A DNA stretch of 64,000 nucleotides from Metopolophium dirhodum (Eukaryota; Arthropoda; Insecta; Hemiptera; Aphididae). Below, piece after piece: positions 11,277-24,600 of this stretch. Position 1 is the stretch's first letter, and every line of letters starts with the position of its first letter. The DNA is taken from the NCBI RefSeq assembly GCF_019925205.1, contig NC_083567.1, positions 21,576,001 through 21,640,000 on the forward strand, given 5' to 3'. Below the pieces are notes generated by a model. The model did not search any database. It saw only the letters and a list, made by a program, of their open reading frames with translations, and was not told the DNA's origin. Both the position numbers and the translations under genes were made by a program.

Positions 11277-14200
11277 ATGGGCGCAATATGGAGTCGTCCG
11301 GCAGATATGCCAGCTTTAACGGCACCAGTAATAATTTATACTAATATACTGTTCATACATGACATTATTATATAAGTTGTATTTTATTATTATTATTATT
11401 AGGATCTAGTTGACGAGTCCTTTGAAAATACTGCTGTTGATGCCAAAGACCCAGATGAGTTCGACAGATATTTGGCCAGTATACGAGAACGGCGGCATGA
11501 TGCTCTTGCATCGATTAAAACTGAGATGAATCGATTGAGAGAGTATAAAGAAGAACTGGAAATGGTGAGAAAAGAAAAAGACGGATTAGAACAACAGGTC
11601 AAAGCCCTAAAACAAGTAGCGAACATCAGCAATGATATGTTGAAAATCAGAGAAGCACAGGTGATTTATTCGTTGTATTTATGGAATACCCTAATGTGTT
11701 AAACATTCTTTGATACCTACGTCTATAATAGGTGACTGACTTAAAAAAACGATTGCAAGAAATGGAATCACACGCGGATGAATGTTTAGCTGATTTGCGA
11801 GTGGAGTACCAAAAGCAAATCGACAATATCAGGAATTTACGTCGGCTTTACGAAGAAAGGGCAGAAGCAGCAGCTATGGGCCATGAAAGGGAAATTAATA
11901 AAGAGCGAGCCAAAAACTCTTTACTAGAAGCAAAATTAGCAGAAGAACTTAACAGTAAGCAAGGTATGAATGACTTCATAGCAAAACTTGAAACAGATGT
12001 TCAAGATAAGCAAATTGAATATGAACAAATGAAAGCAAAATACATGACTACATCAGCAGATAGGATGAGTCTTGCATCACAAATGGCTTTAGTTAATAAT
12101 TTATTCTCTACGTTATTATCTGGTGATGAAGGACCGGACTTTGATAGATTTGCTCGGATGCTAGAGGAAAATAGAGAGTTGATATCCGACTTGACGTTTA
12201 ACGGAGACATTAATGAAACGGCTTCAGTGTTAATGGATATTGCTGGTGATACATTGGAGCGTTCTGAAGAAGTAGAATGTACTTCAAACCGGGAAAAAAT
12301 TGCCTCAAATCTACCAAAAGTTTGGAGGATACTCGTGGAATTGTTGGGTCACTATGACAATAAAACGGCAAATGAGTCCAAGCCAGACGATCCAAATGAA
12401 TCTAGGGTGGCTTCAGTGAGTAGAACATTTTTGAAGCTTAAAGATCTTATACTTGAAAAAAATTCTTTGGTGAAAGATATTGGTAGATTGAAGACTCTCA
12501 ATGACCATTTGGAATCTAGACTTGATCATCAGCAACAAAGGCTTTCAACTGTATCCGCAGAACTGTGTAAGGCCTGGAGTTCTGTAGCCAAGCTTAATGC
12601 TCAACATAGAAAACTTCATACTCATGAAAAAATTCTAAGGTACGAATTACAACATAAGAGAACTGTATTAACTGAACTTAAACAGGAGTTAGAGTATTGT
12701 CGGGAGAAATGGGATCAAGCCCGTTTGAAGAATACTCAATCTCAGGAAGATTGGCAGTCGTTACGAGAAGAATTTGCTCGGAGAAAATGTAGTACATCAG
12801 TTGAGAGTGGGTTCGAAGACGATGAGAGCCGAGTGGCCATTGCCGATAGTGGAGCTTGTAGCGATGACGATGAGACCTGGTTGAAAACCTTATCTTTGGA
12901 TACCTCAGAAACAGAAACAGTAGATGAACCCCAGTCAGAAACTGAAACAACTGGGATTAAAAGATTAGAGAAACAGAGTAGATCGTTGCTCAATCAAATG
13001 GTACGTACTTCTCGAACTAGTGACTCTATAAGTGAGCGGCTAGAAGAATTACAAAGACAATACGGACGGTCTGGACGACCAACCACATCGGAGAGTGAAG
13101 ATTCTTCGGAAGTTTTAGTTGAAATACCAGGAACCAGTACTTCAACACCGATAACTATACAACTTGACGAAGAAAATATATTACAAGCTGATGAAATAGT
13201 TTTAAGAACTGAAGAAGAAGAAGAAGAAAGACTGCAACAAGATACAGCTTTATTACGGCCTGACGAGGAGGAAAGACTACAGCGAAGAGCTGCTCGATTA
13301 AAAAGATTGGAAGAACAATGTTTGGGATTATTCAGACAAGTAAGTGAAATAAAATTAATGTGACCTTAGATAAGATACAAAATTAAAATCATTACTTTTT
13401 GATTTTTAAAATATTTCGAACAAAAATCTTAACAAATAACAATGTATTATATAACAAGCAATTTTTGTTTCTAATTATATAGAATAATTGCCCGTTTCAC
13501 CGCCCCATCCTGTATAAAACTAATGGTCGTATAAAAGTATATTCTTATTTAAAAAACTTAATACAGGCTTTATATACCTGCAATTTTAGTCATTTTTAGG
13601 TTGCATTAAATTTTTAATTAATCTTGTCTCTGTTCAAACAAAAGTTTTTTTTAATTTTAATTTGAAGTAAATAGGTGAATTGTCCGTTGCATTAAAATAA
13701 ATGTCAAATAAAGACGTAGGTACTTTGTGAGACTTGGTATGAACGGTTTTCAACCTAACTGTAAAGGTGAAAAAAGATTAAATATGGGTTGGAAGATCTA
13801 CTCCAATTAAGGTTTAAATATAGGTATGTATGTAAATACAGTGGCGTTTTCAGAATTCTTCATTTGGTGTGTGTGTGTGTGCGGGGGGGGGGGGGGCGTG
13901 AGGGGGATATATCTCACATATCCACCCCTGTGAGAACGCCCATGTGTACATTTATAAATCACAGTATCATACCTATTACCACATTAGGTTACATCCATTA
14001 ACTGAAATTTAATTGTTCACTATTGTACTACAATAATATATTGTTGTATAGATATTTTTTTTACTTCACCGAATAAGAATACAAAATTAAGTATGTTACT
14101 CTTTCATAATGTAGGTAGGCATTGAATATTATTACTTATTAATAATACGGTTTATTATAATATTTATAATATGTAATAACATGGTTTAGCTTTGTTTGTC

Positions 14201-14413
14201 ATTAATTGAACACATCCGATTTATAAATTAGCATGATATTAATATTAATTATTTTGGTTTTAGGTAAGTGAGACTAATGCCAGGAGTGATGTGATATCTG
14301 GTCGACTGGATGAGGTGCATGCTAGACAGGTAGCTAGATCCATTGATCGGCAGACAACATCAAATACTACTCTTCAACCCGATGAGACATCTGAAACGAC
14401 TGAAAGTGTATGA
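11277..14413 (+). CDS. Uncharacterised coiled-coil protein, 688 aa, four coding exons
   Basis: Coding exons are 11277-11327, 11403-11660, 11732-13339 and 14264-14413. All three introns are GT-AG and phase 0, so the joined frame stays open. The start ATG at 11277 lies just after the acceptor, with an in-frame TAA upstream; the first residues read MGAIWSRPADMPALTAP. A long helical coiled coil runs over about residues 40-210, then a mixed segment (about 230-335), a second coil (about 338-455), an acidic Ser/Thr-rich linker (about 460-510), and a C-terminal part. That part has a 37-residue unit twice: IKRLEKQ... at about 512-548 and LKRLEEQ... at about 626-661. No signal peptide, membrane segment or catalytic motif is seen. 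Composition suggests a cytoskeletal, centrosomal or trafficking scaffold, but that is only inference; I do not recognise the family. The gene converges on calexcitin, with stop codons 1.2 kb apart. Exon boundaries are firm, the function is not. Confidence 0.88.
13340..14263 (+). other. Last intron of the coiled-coil gene
   Basis: Donor CAA|GTAAGT at 13339/13340 and acceptor TTGGTTTTAG|GTAAGTGAG at 14263/14264. Reading through the donor would give seven codons and a stop (VSEIKLM). The exon 5 copy also begins with the words GTAAGTGA, so the residues V-S-E are the same in both forms. The intron holds a small MITE. Confidence 0.8.
13839..13944. mobile_element. Short hAT-type MITE with G-run, inside the coiled-coil gene intron
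   Basis: The left end is CAGTGGCGTTTTCAG and the right end is the reverse complement of CATGGGCGTTCTCACAG. It contains a (GT)n tract followed by a run of about 12 G. Flanks TGTAAATA (13831-13838) and TGTACATT (13945-13952) match at six of eight positions. Confidence 0.65.
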
Positions 14414-15600
14414 TATGAAAAAAGTAAAACCACATGATTGAAATGTTACATTTATGTATGTATATTTTTTGAATCAAAAACTACAGAAATGACGGCCAAT
14501 ACCTTTTAAAACGTTACATTTCCGAGAAATACAAAGAATATTACAAAAAAAAAAATAATAATAATAATGATTACGCACAAACATGTTCTACTATCTTACT
14601 GTTTCACAAAATTCAATACTATTATTAACTTTCTACAGTGCCACTATATTGGCCATACATAGTATTATAATATAATAGAGTAATATTAGCTTTATTATTG
14701 TTTACGATTTCATATTATTTATATTTCCATTCAATAGCTTAGTAATGATATTTTGTTATAATAACTATTTATATGATGCTATAATATTATTGTTATTTGA
14801 ATGACGTGTGATTTTATGAGATTTGTGATTTTATATAAATATATTGTATTGATTTATATTTATATTATTAAATCGTTACCCTGAGTAAACACTATATTAA
14901 GATAGTATAGTGTTATATTTTGGCAACGAGATCATTTTAGATTAAAATTGTTACTGTTTCTTTACCGACATTAAGTAGTCAACTATCCTGAAGTTTGTGG
15001 TACTCATTTTTTTTTTTAATTTTCACTATTGACGTAATAATTAATTCCCAATTGCGTGTTATAAAAACATGTTTATAAATGTGTACAAGCTTAAAAGTTT
15101 AAAAAAATGTGTTCATCGTACGATATGCTAGTTATTATTATTTTAATTATTAATATTAAATATGAATACGCATGATATTACATGATTTTATTTTTACGTG
15201 AATAAGTCACGAACAGAATGCAAATATTGTTTTAATCTAGACTAATAATAATAATTGTCGTTTAATATTATTTGTAATATGAATTATCGAAAATTATCAA
15301 TTATATTATAAATAATAATATATTGAACATCATATTTTAATCTTATCACAATAGTTAAACGAAGTACGTACGAAGAATTGACTAAGATAGTATATTTAAA
15401 TACTAGATAAAATGTAATTACTACGCTTGTAAATCTACTTATTTAAATAGAATATGATATTATATTAATATCTAATGAAGATTTATCGTTTTGAATATCC
15501 TTTATGTATGTGATTTTTTTACCACAGTTTTAAGTATTAGTATATAAAGAAAAAAATAAAAACAAAAAAGACGACATGCGCGTTACGAATTTTTTGTAAT
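14414..15600. terminator. Shared 3' flank of two convergent genes, with candidate poly(A) signals
   Basis: The 1187 bp between the two stop codons hold the 3' untranslated regions of both genes. For the minus-strand gene, a TTTATT (AATAAA on that strand) at 15187-15192 lies about 410 nt past its stop. For the plus-strand gene, ATTAAA words occur near 14868 and 14940, and an AATAAA at 15555-15560 lies only 41 bp before the calexcitin stop. Which signals are used cannot be told, and overlapping 3' ends are possible. Confidence 0.4.
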
Positions 15601-18600
15601 TTAGTTGAACGATGTTTTGCCAAAAATGAAGTTGCCCAAAGCCGCTTGATCTTCGGAGGAGAAAAATTCCACCCAATATTTAGCGAATTCGTCATGAGAG
15701 ACTTGTACGGTTCCGCCCTGTGTACAGAATAAAATAAAACACACTTAATTAGTTACAGGGTTTTAATTACAATCAAAAGTGTTATTTTGTTTGCCGTGAA
15801 ATGAACTTTTAACAAATTTACTTGTTTATTTACAGGAGGAGAGTTTGGAGGCTGTAAAAAAATAATGAATATGAGCGCTAAAATGTAAAATAAAAACCTA
15901 TTAGCTGGCATGTTATTTTAAAGCGCATTTAGTGGTAATATCGTAGCACATTCATGCGCAGTTAAAATTGTTTTAAATAAACGCATATTATTATTATGTG
16001 TAGTAGGGACAATGTCGCAGTATTTTGTCTTACAGTTGATATAATTAAAATAACTACAAACTATTTTAGGTTAGGTATTTTATATATATACAAAGGTAAC
16101 CCATTAAAGTGTCTAGACTCATTAGTCATTACTTTAAAAAGTTTTGAACTTTTTTGAAAATGTTATTTTTACATGATATAATATGTAGTCTTATGTCATT
16201 GAAAAACGATTATATTATTATGTTTTGTAATTTTTTATAGTCGTCATATTTTTTTTTACTTTTTACTTATTTGACAAATTTACATTATTAATTTTATATT
16301 TGAAAGAAGAAGGTTTTCCGGATTACTTTGATGTATAGAAATCAAACTTCGAACAAGTATTTTATAAGTTATAACTTATAAGTATTTAAAGTTTATTCGG
16401 AATATTAAATTTAAAACGTAATATGTTGTCATACGAAATGGTAAAAAAATACTAACAAAACGGTAACTATAAAATGTGTAAAAAATATTGTTTTGCAATG
16501 ACATCAAATCATGTAAAAAGAATATTTTTAAAATAATGATCGTAGACACTTAAATAGATCACTTTGACACTTTGTTTACAATATATACATATTATAATAC
16601 GTATCATAATAATTCACAAAATAAAAATATAGTATTATGTCTTAGTACCTACCAACTTAGATAAGTTTGATAGAAGAAAAATAATTCTAATATAATAAAT
16701 GTATTTACTTTAACAAAGTTTTCATACCCTTTAGTGTTAAAATTAAAACTTAAAGGTGGTAAAAACCAGAAGGTATAAGTGCCTATTACTTTAATTAACA
16801 ATAAACTTTACAGTTCCTCTCAGAATAGTGGTCAAATAATATTGGTTACCCGATTGTATTGTATAAAAAGTAAAAATAAGACGTGCTGTTTTCTGAATAT
16901 TGATCATTATAATATTATGAGGGATGCAAAATGGAAAAGGCGAGACTTGAATAAATACGGGTACGACACGGATTTCGTATTGCGTTTAATTTAAGTTTAA
17001 ACCATACTTAAATATTTTCATACCTACACACGGGTTGTAATATTTTCTTGTTGGATGTGCGATTATTAAACCGTTACGACATTCGACATATTTTGTGATT
17101 AATGATAGTTTAAACGTATATATACAACTGGTATGACCTAGGTATGATATAAATGTAAAACAACGTTGCTAAACATGCGTGTATTTTACTTTTGAGGTTT
17201 TAAAGAAAAAAATACAAATTAAGAATATAGGTAGGTAGGTGCCCATTCTATAATTTATTTTAAATTGTTATTGGTGTGTAAATAACAACTTTAATTTTAT
17301 GGAACAGTTTTGTTCGGGTATAATATTATTTAATATTATCAAACTCTGTAAAACAAACATAATAATATTATAAATGAGTTTTTATATTTTAATTTTGATG
17401 GTTATTTTTGTACACGCAGGTGAGTGTAATAATTTCATTGTATTATTGTTATTATTGTTCTACACGACGTAGCCCAATTAAAGTTTAATCCATGTAATTA
17501 AATATACCTATTTGACTAATTTGTTCTGTGCTCGAATACAAAATTGTTCTCGTTCGAGAGTGGAAATAAGAGTTAATACGGCAGAGAAACCTGCAGATAG
17601 AAAATTATCCGAATATTGTGACATGCCAGTGCAGATAGTGAGCTTCCGGTCACATCAATTTCCCATCCGGCTTTCCGGTATACGATTACGACCGGCGTAA
17701 GGTTCACTACAAAGTTAGTGATTAAATCGTTAAAGGGGGTAGGCTAACCTTTGAGAATCGTTTATACGCGTCCGCAGCTTCCGCAGCAGGCACGCCGTTG
17801 TTTTGGCAAACTTCGCAAAATTCCGCCTCGTCGATGGAACCGTCGCCTGTAAAACAAAAATAGAACATTATTTAAAACCCTTTTGTCAAATTTTATGAAA
17901 GCTTCTTATCTTAAATTACAAAACGCTTTTTGGGGAAACAGTTGTTGGTGCATAGGTACCTACACGCCAGAAGTAGGTATTGTACGTAATTTAACGTGTA
18001 AATAATTAAAACGGGTAGGCGTATAATTGGATATAAAATAAGTATGTGTCATTACTCATAAAAATCGGTAGGGATACTACCTTATGCTTATTATAAATTG
18101 TAAAAGGGGATAGAAATTTTGTCTTTAAACTACCAAAATAATAAACTGGACTATTACTATATAATATGTATTAGTTTTTATAAAAATCATCAATCTTTTT
18201 CAAATTGTCTAATAGAGGAACCTATGCATGATCCATGCGTATACTATATTTACAAAAACATGACTATATAAGGTAGGCTATTGATGATTTTCATGATTTA
18301 AATATCCTCTTTTTTTCCCTACAAATCTGGTAACTACAATCTACATTATACATAATGTCAAGTATTCTGAAAATTACCCTTAAAATCAATTACGGATATA
18401 ACGTATTAAGAACACATTTCATTAATTTAAGTACCGATTCTCAAACAAGAATTTACAAATAAGGCACATCAAATTGAAAAATGTGTACATGATGAATTAA
18501 ATAATTTATTATAATGAAAATGGCGTGAATAGCGAACAACTGAGTTTACAATAACTGTAGGTAAAGAGAGATTTTTTCATTCATGTTGACATTAAGTGCA

Positions 18601-21600
18601 GTGATATGGAAAAGAGGTTTGGTAGGTACTCGGCGAAGCGTACTTAACCCTTTGTACGTCGACTTCAATAACATGAACTCGTCAAAGTGTGAAAATATTT
18701 AAAGAAAATGTCAACATTATTTCGATTAAAAAGTCATTGGTGGATGGCGCGAAGTTCTGTAATTTAAATATTTCAATACATTACATTCTAATTTTTATTT
18801 TATCGTTAAATATTTTGGTCTCATATGTTAAAATTTTTTTTTTTATATACAATATAATATGTTTAATATTTTTAAACTAAAATTACAAAATTAAAATATT
18901 TACTTTATTATTTTAGTAAATGTTTGTGATCTTATATATAACTATTTTTAAATTACACGTATCTATATAGCTGATATCTAAGACTGGAACGACACGCCAA
19001 TCTATAGCAGCCATTCAGCTACTATGGACAACTTGGAGGACGTCAGACCACCCAAAACGTTTGAAGTCACACGGCTTTGTTTGATAAGATATTTTATTCG
19101 ATTCAGAACAGGTCGGAGTCATTTAAATGAAGTCATAGGCTTTATTTGATAAAATATATTAGATTCAGAACAGGTGTCATTTCAATGATCGTGACGTAAC
19201 TCCCGCACATGTGTATTGGTATTTTTATATTGATTATTTGATTTAGATGTACAAAAATTATGAATCGTTTTCAAAAAGACCGTAGTATTATTGGTTTCAA
19301 TAAATAAATTATGATTGTAAAAAAATTACCTATATAATATGTTATTATAATGCGAAAATATTTTTGAAAATAAAACTACAGTTATCGTTCTTTCATTTAA
19401 ACTTGTTAGTTATGATTTATGTTAAAAAATAATTAGTACAATTTCGTAATTTTTAAAAGTTGTTGTAAGGTTATATTATGTTATATGTGCCTATGTTATA
19501 TAATCCGAATGTTGGCTAATTTCATATTTGTATTTAGTGTTGTGACTGTTTAATGTATTTTGTTTCTATAAAGGCATACTCAATCATTCTAGAGTTAATT
19601 TAACAAGGGCGTTAAAAATACAACGCCATGTTACAATGTGTGTTATGTAAAAAATAAAAACTAAATACTGAAATCTGTTATTACCTCGATTACTACTTAT
19701 TATAGATATTAGATATATATATATATATTTATTCAGTACTTATTGCTGAATACTCATTGGTTGGTAAAAATGTAAAATGAATAACGAATTATTTTAATTA
19801 AATTCGTTTTGAAAGAATCGTGAAAGAAACTAAAATATTTATGCTCTGAACAAATTTAATTAACTTATTCTTTGCGTAACAGTTAATTTGTATTATTTTA
19901 ATTTAATACTTTATTCAATATAACCAAAAATTTCTTAAGTACCTTAATACATAATATTCATTGTAATGTTCATTTGTAACGCTATACGAATATACTCTCG
20001 GTCAATTTGTGTTATTTATATCTATACATATTATATTCAGCAGTTTCTACAGGGACTGCGTTATTTTTATATGGCAACGAATAAAAATATTTTCTGAAAA
20101 TTTGTATTTATTTATTATAGGTATACATTGAGTACTAAGACCAATAGCTTATTATTTATGAGCTTATAAAGTATACTAGAGACATTTAGTGGAGAGGTAA
20201 GTTAGTAGGAAATACCTCGCCAATTTTTCATTCACTATTCTGCTCTCATAACTTTAAACTCATATAATTTATAAATAATAAACTATATTATATTGGTTCG
20301 ATGTGTAATATTTGTACATAAACCATTTTAGGAAAAAATTCCGTTTCAGAAGATGACATTATGTAAGAGGTTCACTATTAAAAAAAATAAAACTATGTAC
20401 AATTATTAAAATGTAAAATAGAGATCAAACCATAATTTATTACGTCGAGACTATACAATATTATAGTATACATAACTTGTATATTATTATATTATATTGT
20501 TCATAATAAATTGTAATGAAATATAACAGTAGTTGTCAGTTCAGTAAAAAATAAGTGTAAAAAGATCACGTATATCAACTCCCTCTATAACTCACTAGTA
20601 AAATTATTTATTATTTATCGTGACACATAACAGAAACATAATTCTATTTTGTATTCATATTTATTCCGTAATATGTATAATATTTTATTAGAAATTTCCT
20701 CGAAAATGACAACAAATCTATCAATAGTTTTAAAGAAACCAATGCTGTCGTAGTTGTAGCCATATGCTGAGCATACATACACCGTACAATAATAAATGTC
20801 GTGAAAAAAGCAAAATAAAAATATTTTTTCTATTAGTTTAGTACGGCAGTAATTATTATTATTTTAAAGTTTATTTGTTTGTGTTAACAAAATGAAAATC
20901 TAAACGGACTGGATGTGTTTGTACTGAATTGCATAAATTCACGCGAATTTGACAAAAAGTTATACTATGCATAAATTAATGTTTGTATAACATAATTTTT
21001 CTTCTCTCAACATCAGCTGTCACCCTATACTTAAAGTTGTATATTTATAAATCCTTTCCCTTCTCAAACAAAGGTCAAATGTTTCAATTTACATTTTACA
21101 GTGTCAAAAGGCATATACAAAACGACAGCAACATCATAGATTCTCCTAAAAGAAACGTTTGAGACAACGAAAAAATGTGTTTTACACCTATTTAATGATA
21201 TTTTTTTCACTGACGATTTTGAATTTTTATAACGATCAAATAAATATTTTTAACACTGTCATTATGTGAAAATCAATTAGAAAATTTTCAACATGCTAGA
21301 GTCTATAAAGGCATCAGGTGATCAATATTTCTATATGTCAAATTATTGTAATATTTAATCAGATACGAACACTATAAAATATGTTATACGTTTTGATTTT
21401 TACAAACTTAATTATTGAAACATGTTTTCGTAAATATTAAATCGTATACCTTCTTTAATTTCTACGTATATATTTCTACTGTAATTTTACTGAATAAACT
21501 TTTAATTTTAAAATCACAGTTAAATTGCAATGAAAAAAAGTTCTAGATTGCAGTTCTAGACTGTATAATATAGTGTTATATGGTTATCGAGAATAAAAAG

Positions 21601-24600
21601 GTGTAACACAGTTTGTACTCATTTTATTGCTCCCCTACATTAACTTTAAATGTATGAATAAATAAAAAAAAAATAACTTGTCAACAGTTTTAAATTTACT
21701 CGAGTAAAATTAAAACAAAAAATCTTCTGCTTTAGGATAAAGTGCAAATAGTGGTTGGTTACAATATTATTCAAATATTTAATCGGTTTTAATCACGGGC
21801 TTCAACAATACGAGTTGTTGGCCAGTAAAATTATACAATTGTTTAGACATAGGTATGGTGTTCCATGTTCGTTTATGAGGATTAACAACAATTTAAATGC
21901 CACGAATTAATCAAATCGTCGATTCGATAAAATATTAAATCTAATCAATTTAATGTTTGTAACGACGAGTCTACAGGTGACTATATACAACTATAAATTA
22001 TTACCTGAAGTGTCGACCAGATCAAACATGAAGTTCATATAGTGTGTTTGCCATTCTTGGGGTGCACTCGGGTTTTTAGAGAATTCGTCCCACATTGCGC
22101 ACCATTCATCTTGTGTCACCTATATGTGGAGAAAAAAAATTAGAAAATAAAACAAAATGGATGCATATAAAAGCTATGTTTATGTCCAATGAAACGAATG
22201 CGAGTAAACAAATGGAGTGATTTTGCATTTGTATATGTATATGTATTTTTACTGCTGATTGTTCTTTCGTTTATTGCGATTGAGCACCTGGGGAAAACTG
22301 AAAACACGATTTATTGTGAAGATAACTCGATATCCATTTACTTCCCATGAGATATTCGGGCCTCTCTGATTTTGGAATTGATGTAGTTGCCTACTCGTAT
22401 TTGCACGCACTGATCAAATATTTAAAGTCATATTATTCAATCGAAAACTTTGTAAATGCTATCGGAGAAATATACATCGAATAGGTACATACTTGCACGA
22501 ATTACCATTTTATTCGTACGCATTTTAAATTGTAAGTACACATTTTATATTTTTGAGAATTCAAAATTGTTATTTCACTGTAGTGAGCATAATATTATTA
22601 TAATGAAAAAATGTACAGACAAATTATCAAGATTATTGTGATATTTATGGAGCACTATAGCTACGATTTTAATTGATTTATTTTTGTTGACGTGTCTTTG
22701 GTAAAATGCACTTATAATTAAAGCAGTTAAGATCCAAACGATATTATCTGATTTAAGATTTGATAATTTTACCTCTTATAATCATATTCATCAGTTAATT
22801 ACCTATCAAATTAAATTATTAAATTATTATTAATATTTTATTAATATTAAGTTGTTAAAACCGGCATATAAATTAATATAATAAACACTATACAAACTGA
22901 TTGACAAAGCATGCTCACCTCCTTTAAAACGTATTATTTAAAATTTTGAATTTCGGAATTCTTAAATATATAGAGGTACTTAAACTTTAAAAACCGTAAT
23001 TTCAAATACTTCGATTTTTATAATGGGTATTTAAAAAGTTTCTGAGATATTACATTTTATGTACTTACCTAATAAGGATAATAATCCCTTATAATGGGTT
23101 AAAATCAAATATAAAACAGATGTAATAATATCTACTCAACCTTGACGTCTAACATACTTATAATACTTATCGTTAGTTATTATTTTGACGAACAGAAAAT
23201 GTTAAAATATTAATACTAATTATTTTAACTTTGAACTTTCCAATAGTCGTACCACAATATCTTTAAACCTATTATCACGGAGTCCTTAGTATATAAAGTT
23301 TAATAATTTTGAAACTTCTCGTTCAAATTTCGGTTTACATTCATTAACATTTTAAAAAAAGCTTAACTATTTACAGTAAAATAGGAGGGGGGAGGTACTA
23401 ACTCAGAAATAGTTTTTATCGACACAGGCCAATGTTTAAATTCCATGAGAAGTATTTAAAATTTTAAACCAAAAAATTTGGTGCACGAGTATACTTCTAA
23501 TGTTCATAAAGTCATAAATTGAATAAATTTGTTAATAAAGAAAAACGGGGGTGAGGAGAATGTTTGGTTAATCCATTGTACCGTGTATATTATTCATAAA
23601 TATAAACTATATATCGTAAAGTTATTGTTGTTGCTCAGCATTATTTGTCAATCATTATGAGTTATAACTACTATCAATTATCATTAATTTTAATTGAAAA
23701 ATTTAAATTTATTAAGGGAAAGAAATTGGAGTTAACGATCGATACTTGGTCTCTGTATCTGTTCGTATTTTTCAAACTAATGATAAACATTTGTATCATT
23801 ATATTATTGTTTTTATAAACAAAAGTGAATGTCAAATTCATAACATATTACAAATAAAAAACACTCAACTAATAAGTTAAGGACAAGTTTCGAAACAATA
23901 TAAAATATATCTTTTATCGATTGACTGCTTATTTATTCATACACATGAAGTGTAAACAATAAGACGTGTAGATTTTATGATGTATTAAAACAATTTCAAT
24001 GGAAAAGTATTTAATTTTATTGAGTATTAAATAATATAGTTAAAATTATTAAATTAATTTTCTTTAAGTTAATATTTAGTTATTTAACAACCTATTATCT
24101 GTGTATTATGTTGTAAAAGACAAAAGTATTCAATGAAATCTATCGACGATGGTTCTTTCGTCTATTATATTATGAGATTATTTTAATTACTTTTTAAATT
24201 TTTTGTGTGCTTCGTTTTAATATAAAATTCTTTCAATAATTTGTTATTATACGTTTTTTATGCTTTCGTCTATATACTTTATTTTTCATAGTTATTTATT
24301 ATTAAATAAAAAACGTACTCAGTACTGTAAGTCTGTAACAATATTTTATAAATATCTTCAATTTTATTGTGATTTTAGCTAGAAATTGTATGGAAGTATT
24401 TTTCTAACCTGACCATCCTGATCTTTGTCAGCACCAGACTGTAAGCCATCCCAGACCTTGAGCAGACATGATCGGGTTTTCTCTACTTTTTCCGAGTCAC
24501 CGCTCCAGCCTCGCAAATTACAAAATCTCTGAAAAATAAAATATAAGTTGTACAAATAGTATTAATATTTTTATCATAAGTATTATAAGGGTACAAAAAA

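Noticed and set aside
15836..15865. Plus-strand acceptor TTTATTTACAG followed by a short frame EESLEAVKK and stop, as an extra last exon of the coiled-coil gene
   Set aside because: The annotated exon 5 already ends in a stop and the site lies past the calexcitin stop. The same bases read better as the minus-strand microexon, with both splice sites present.
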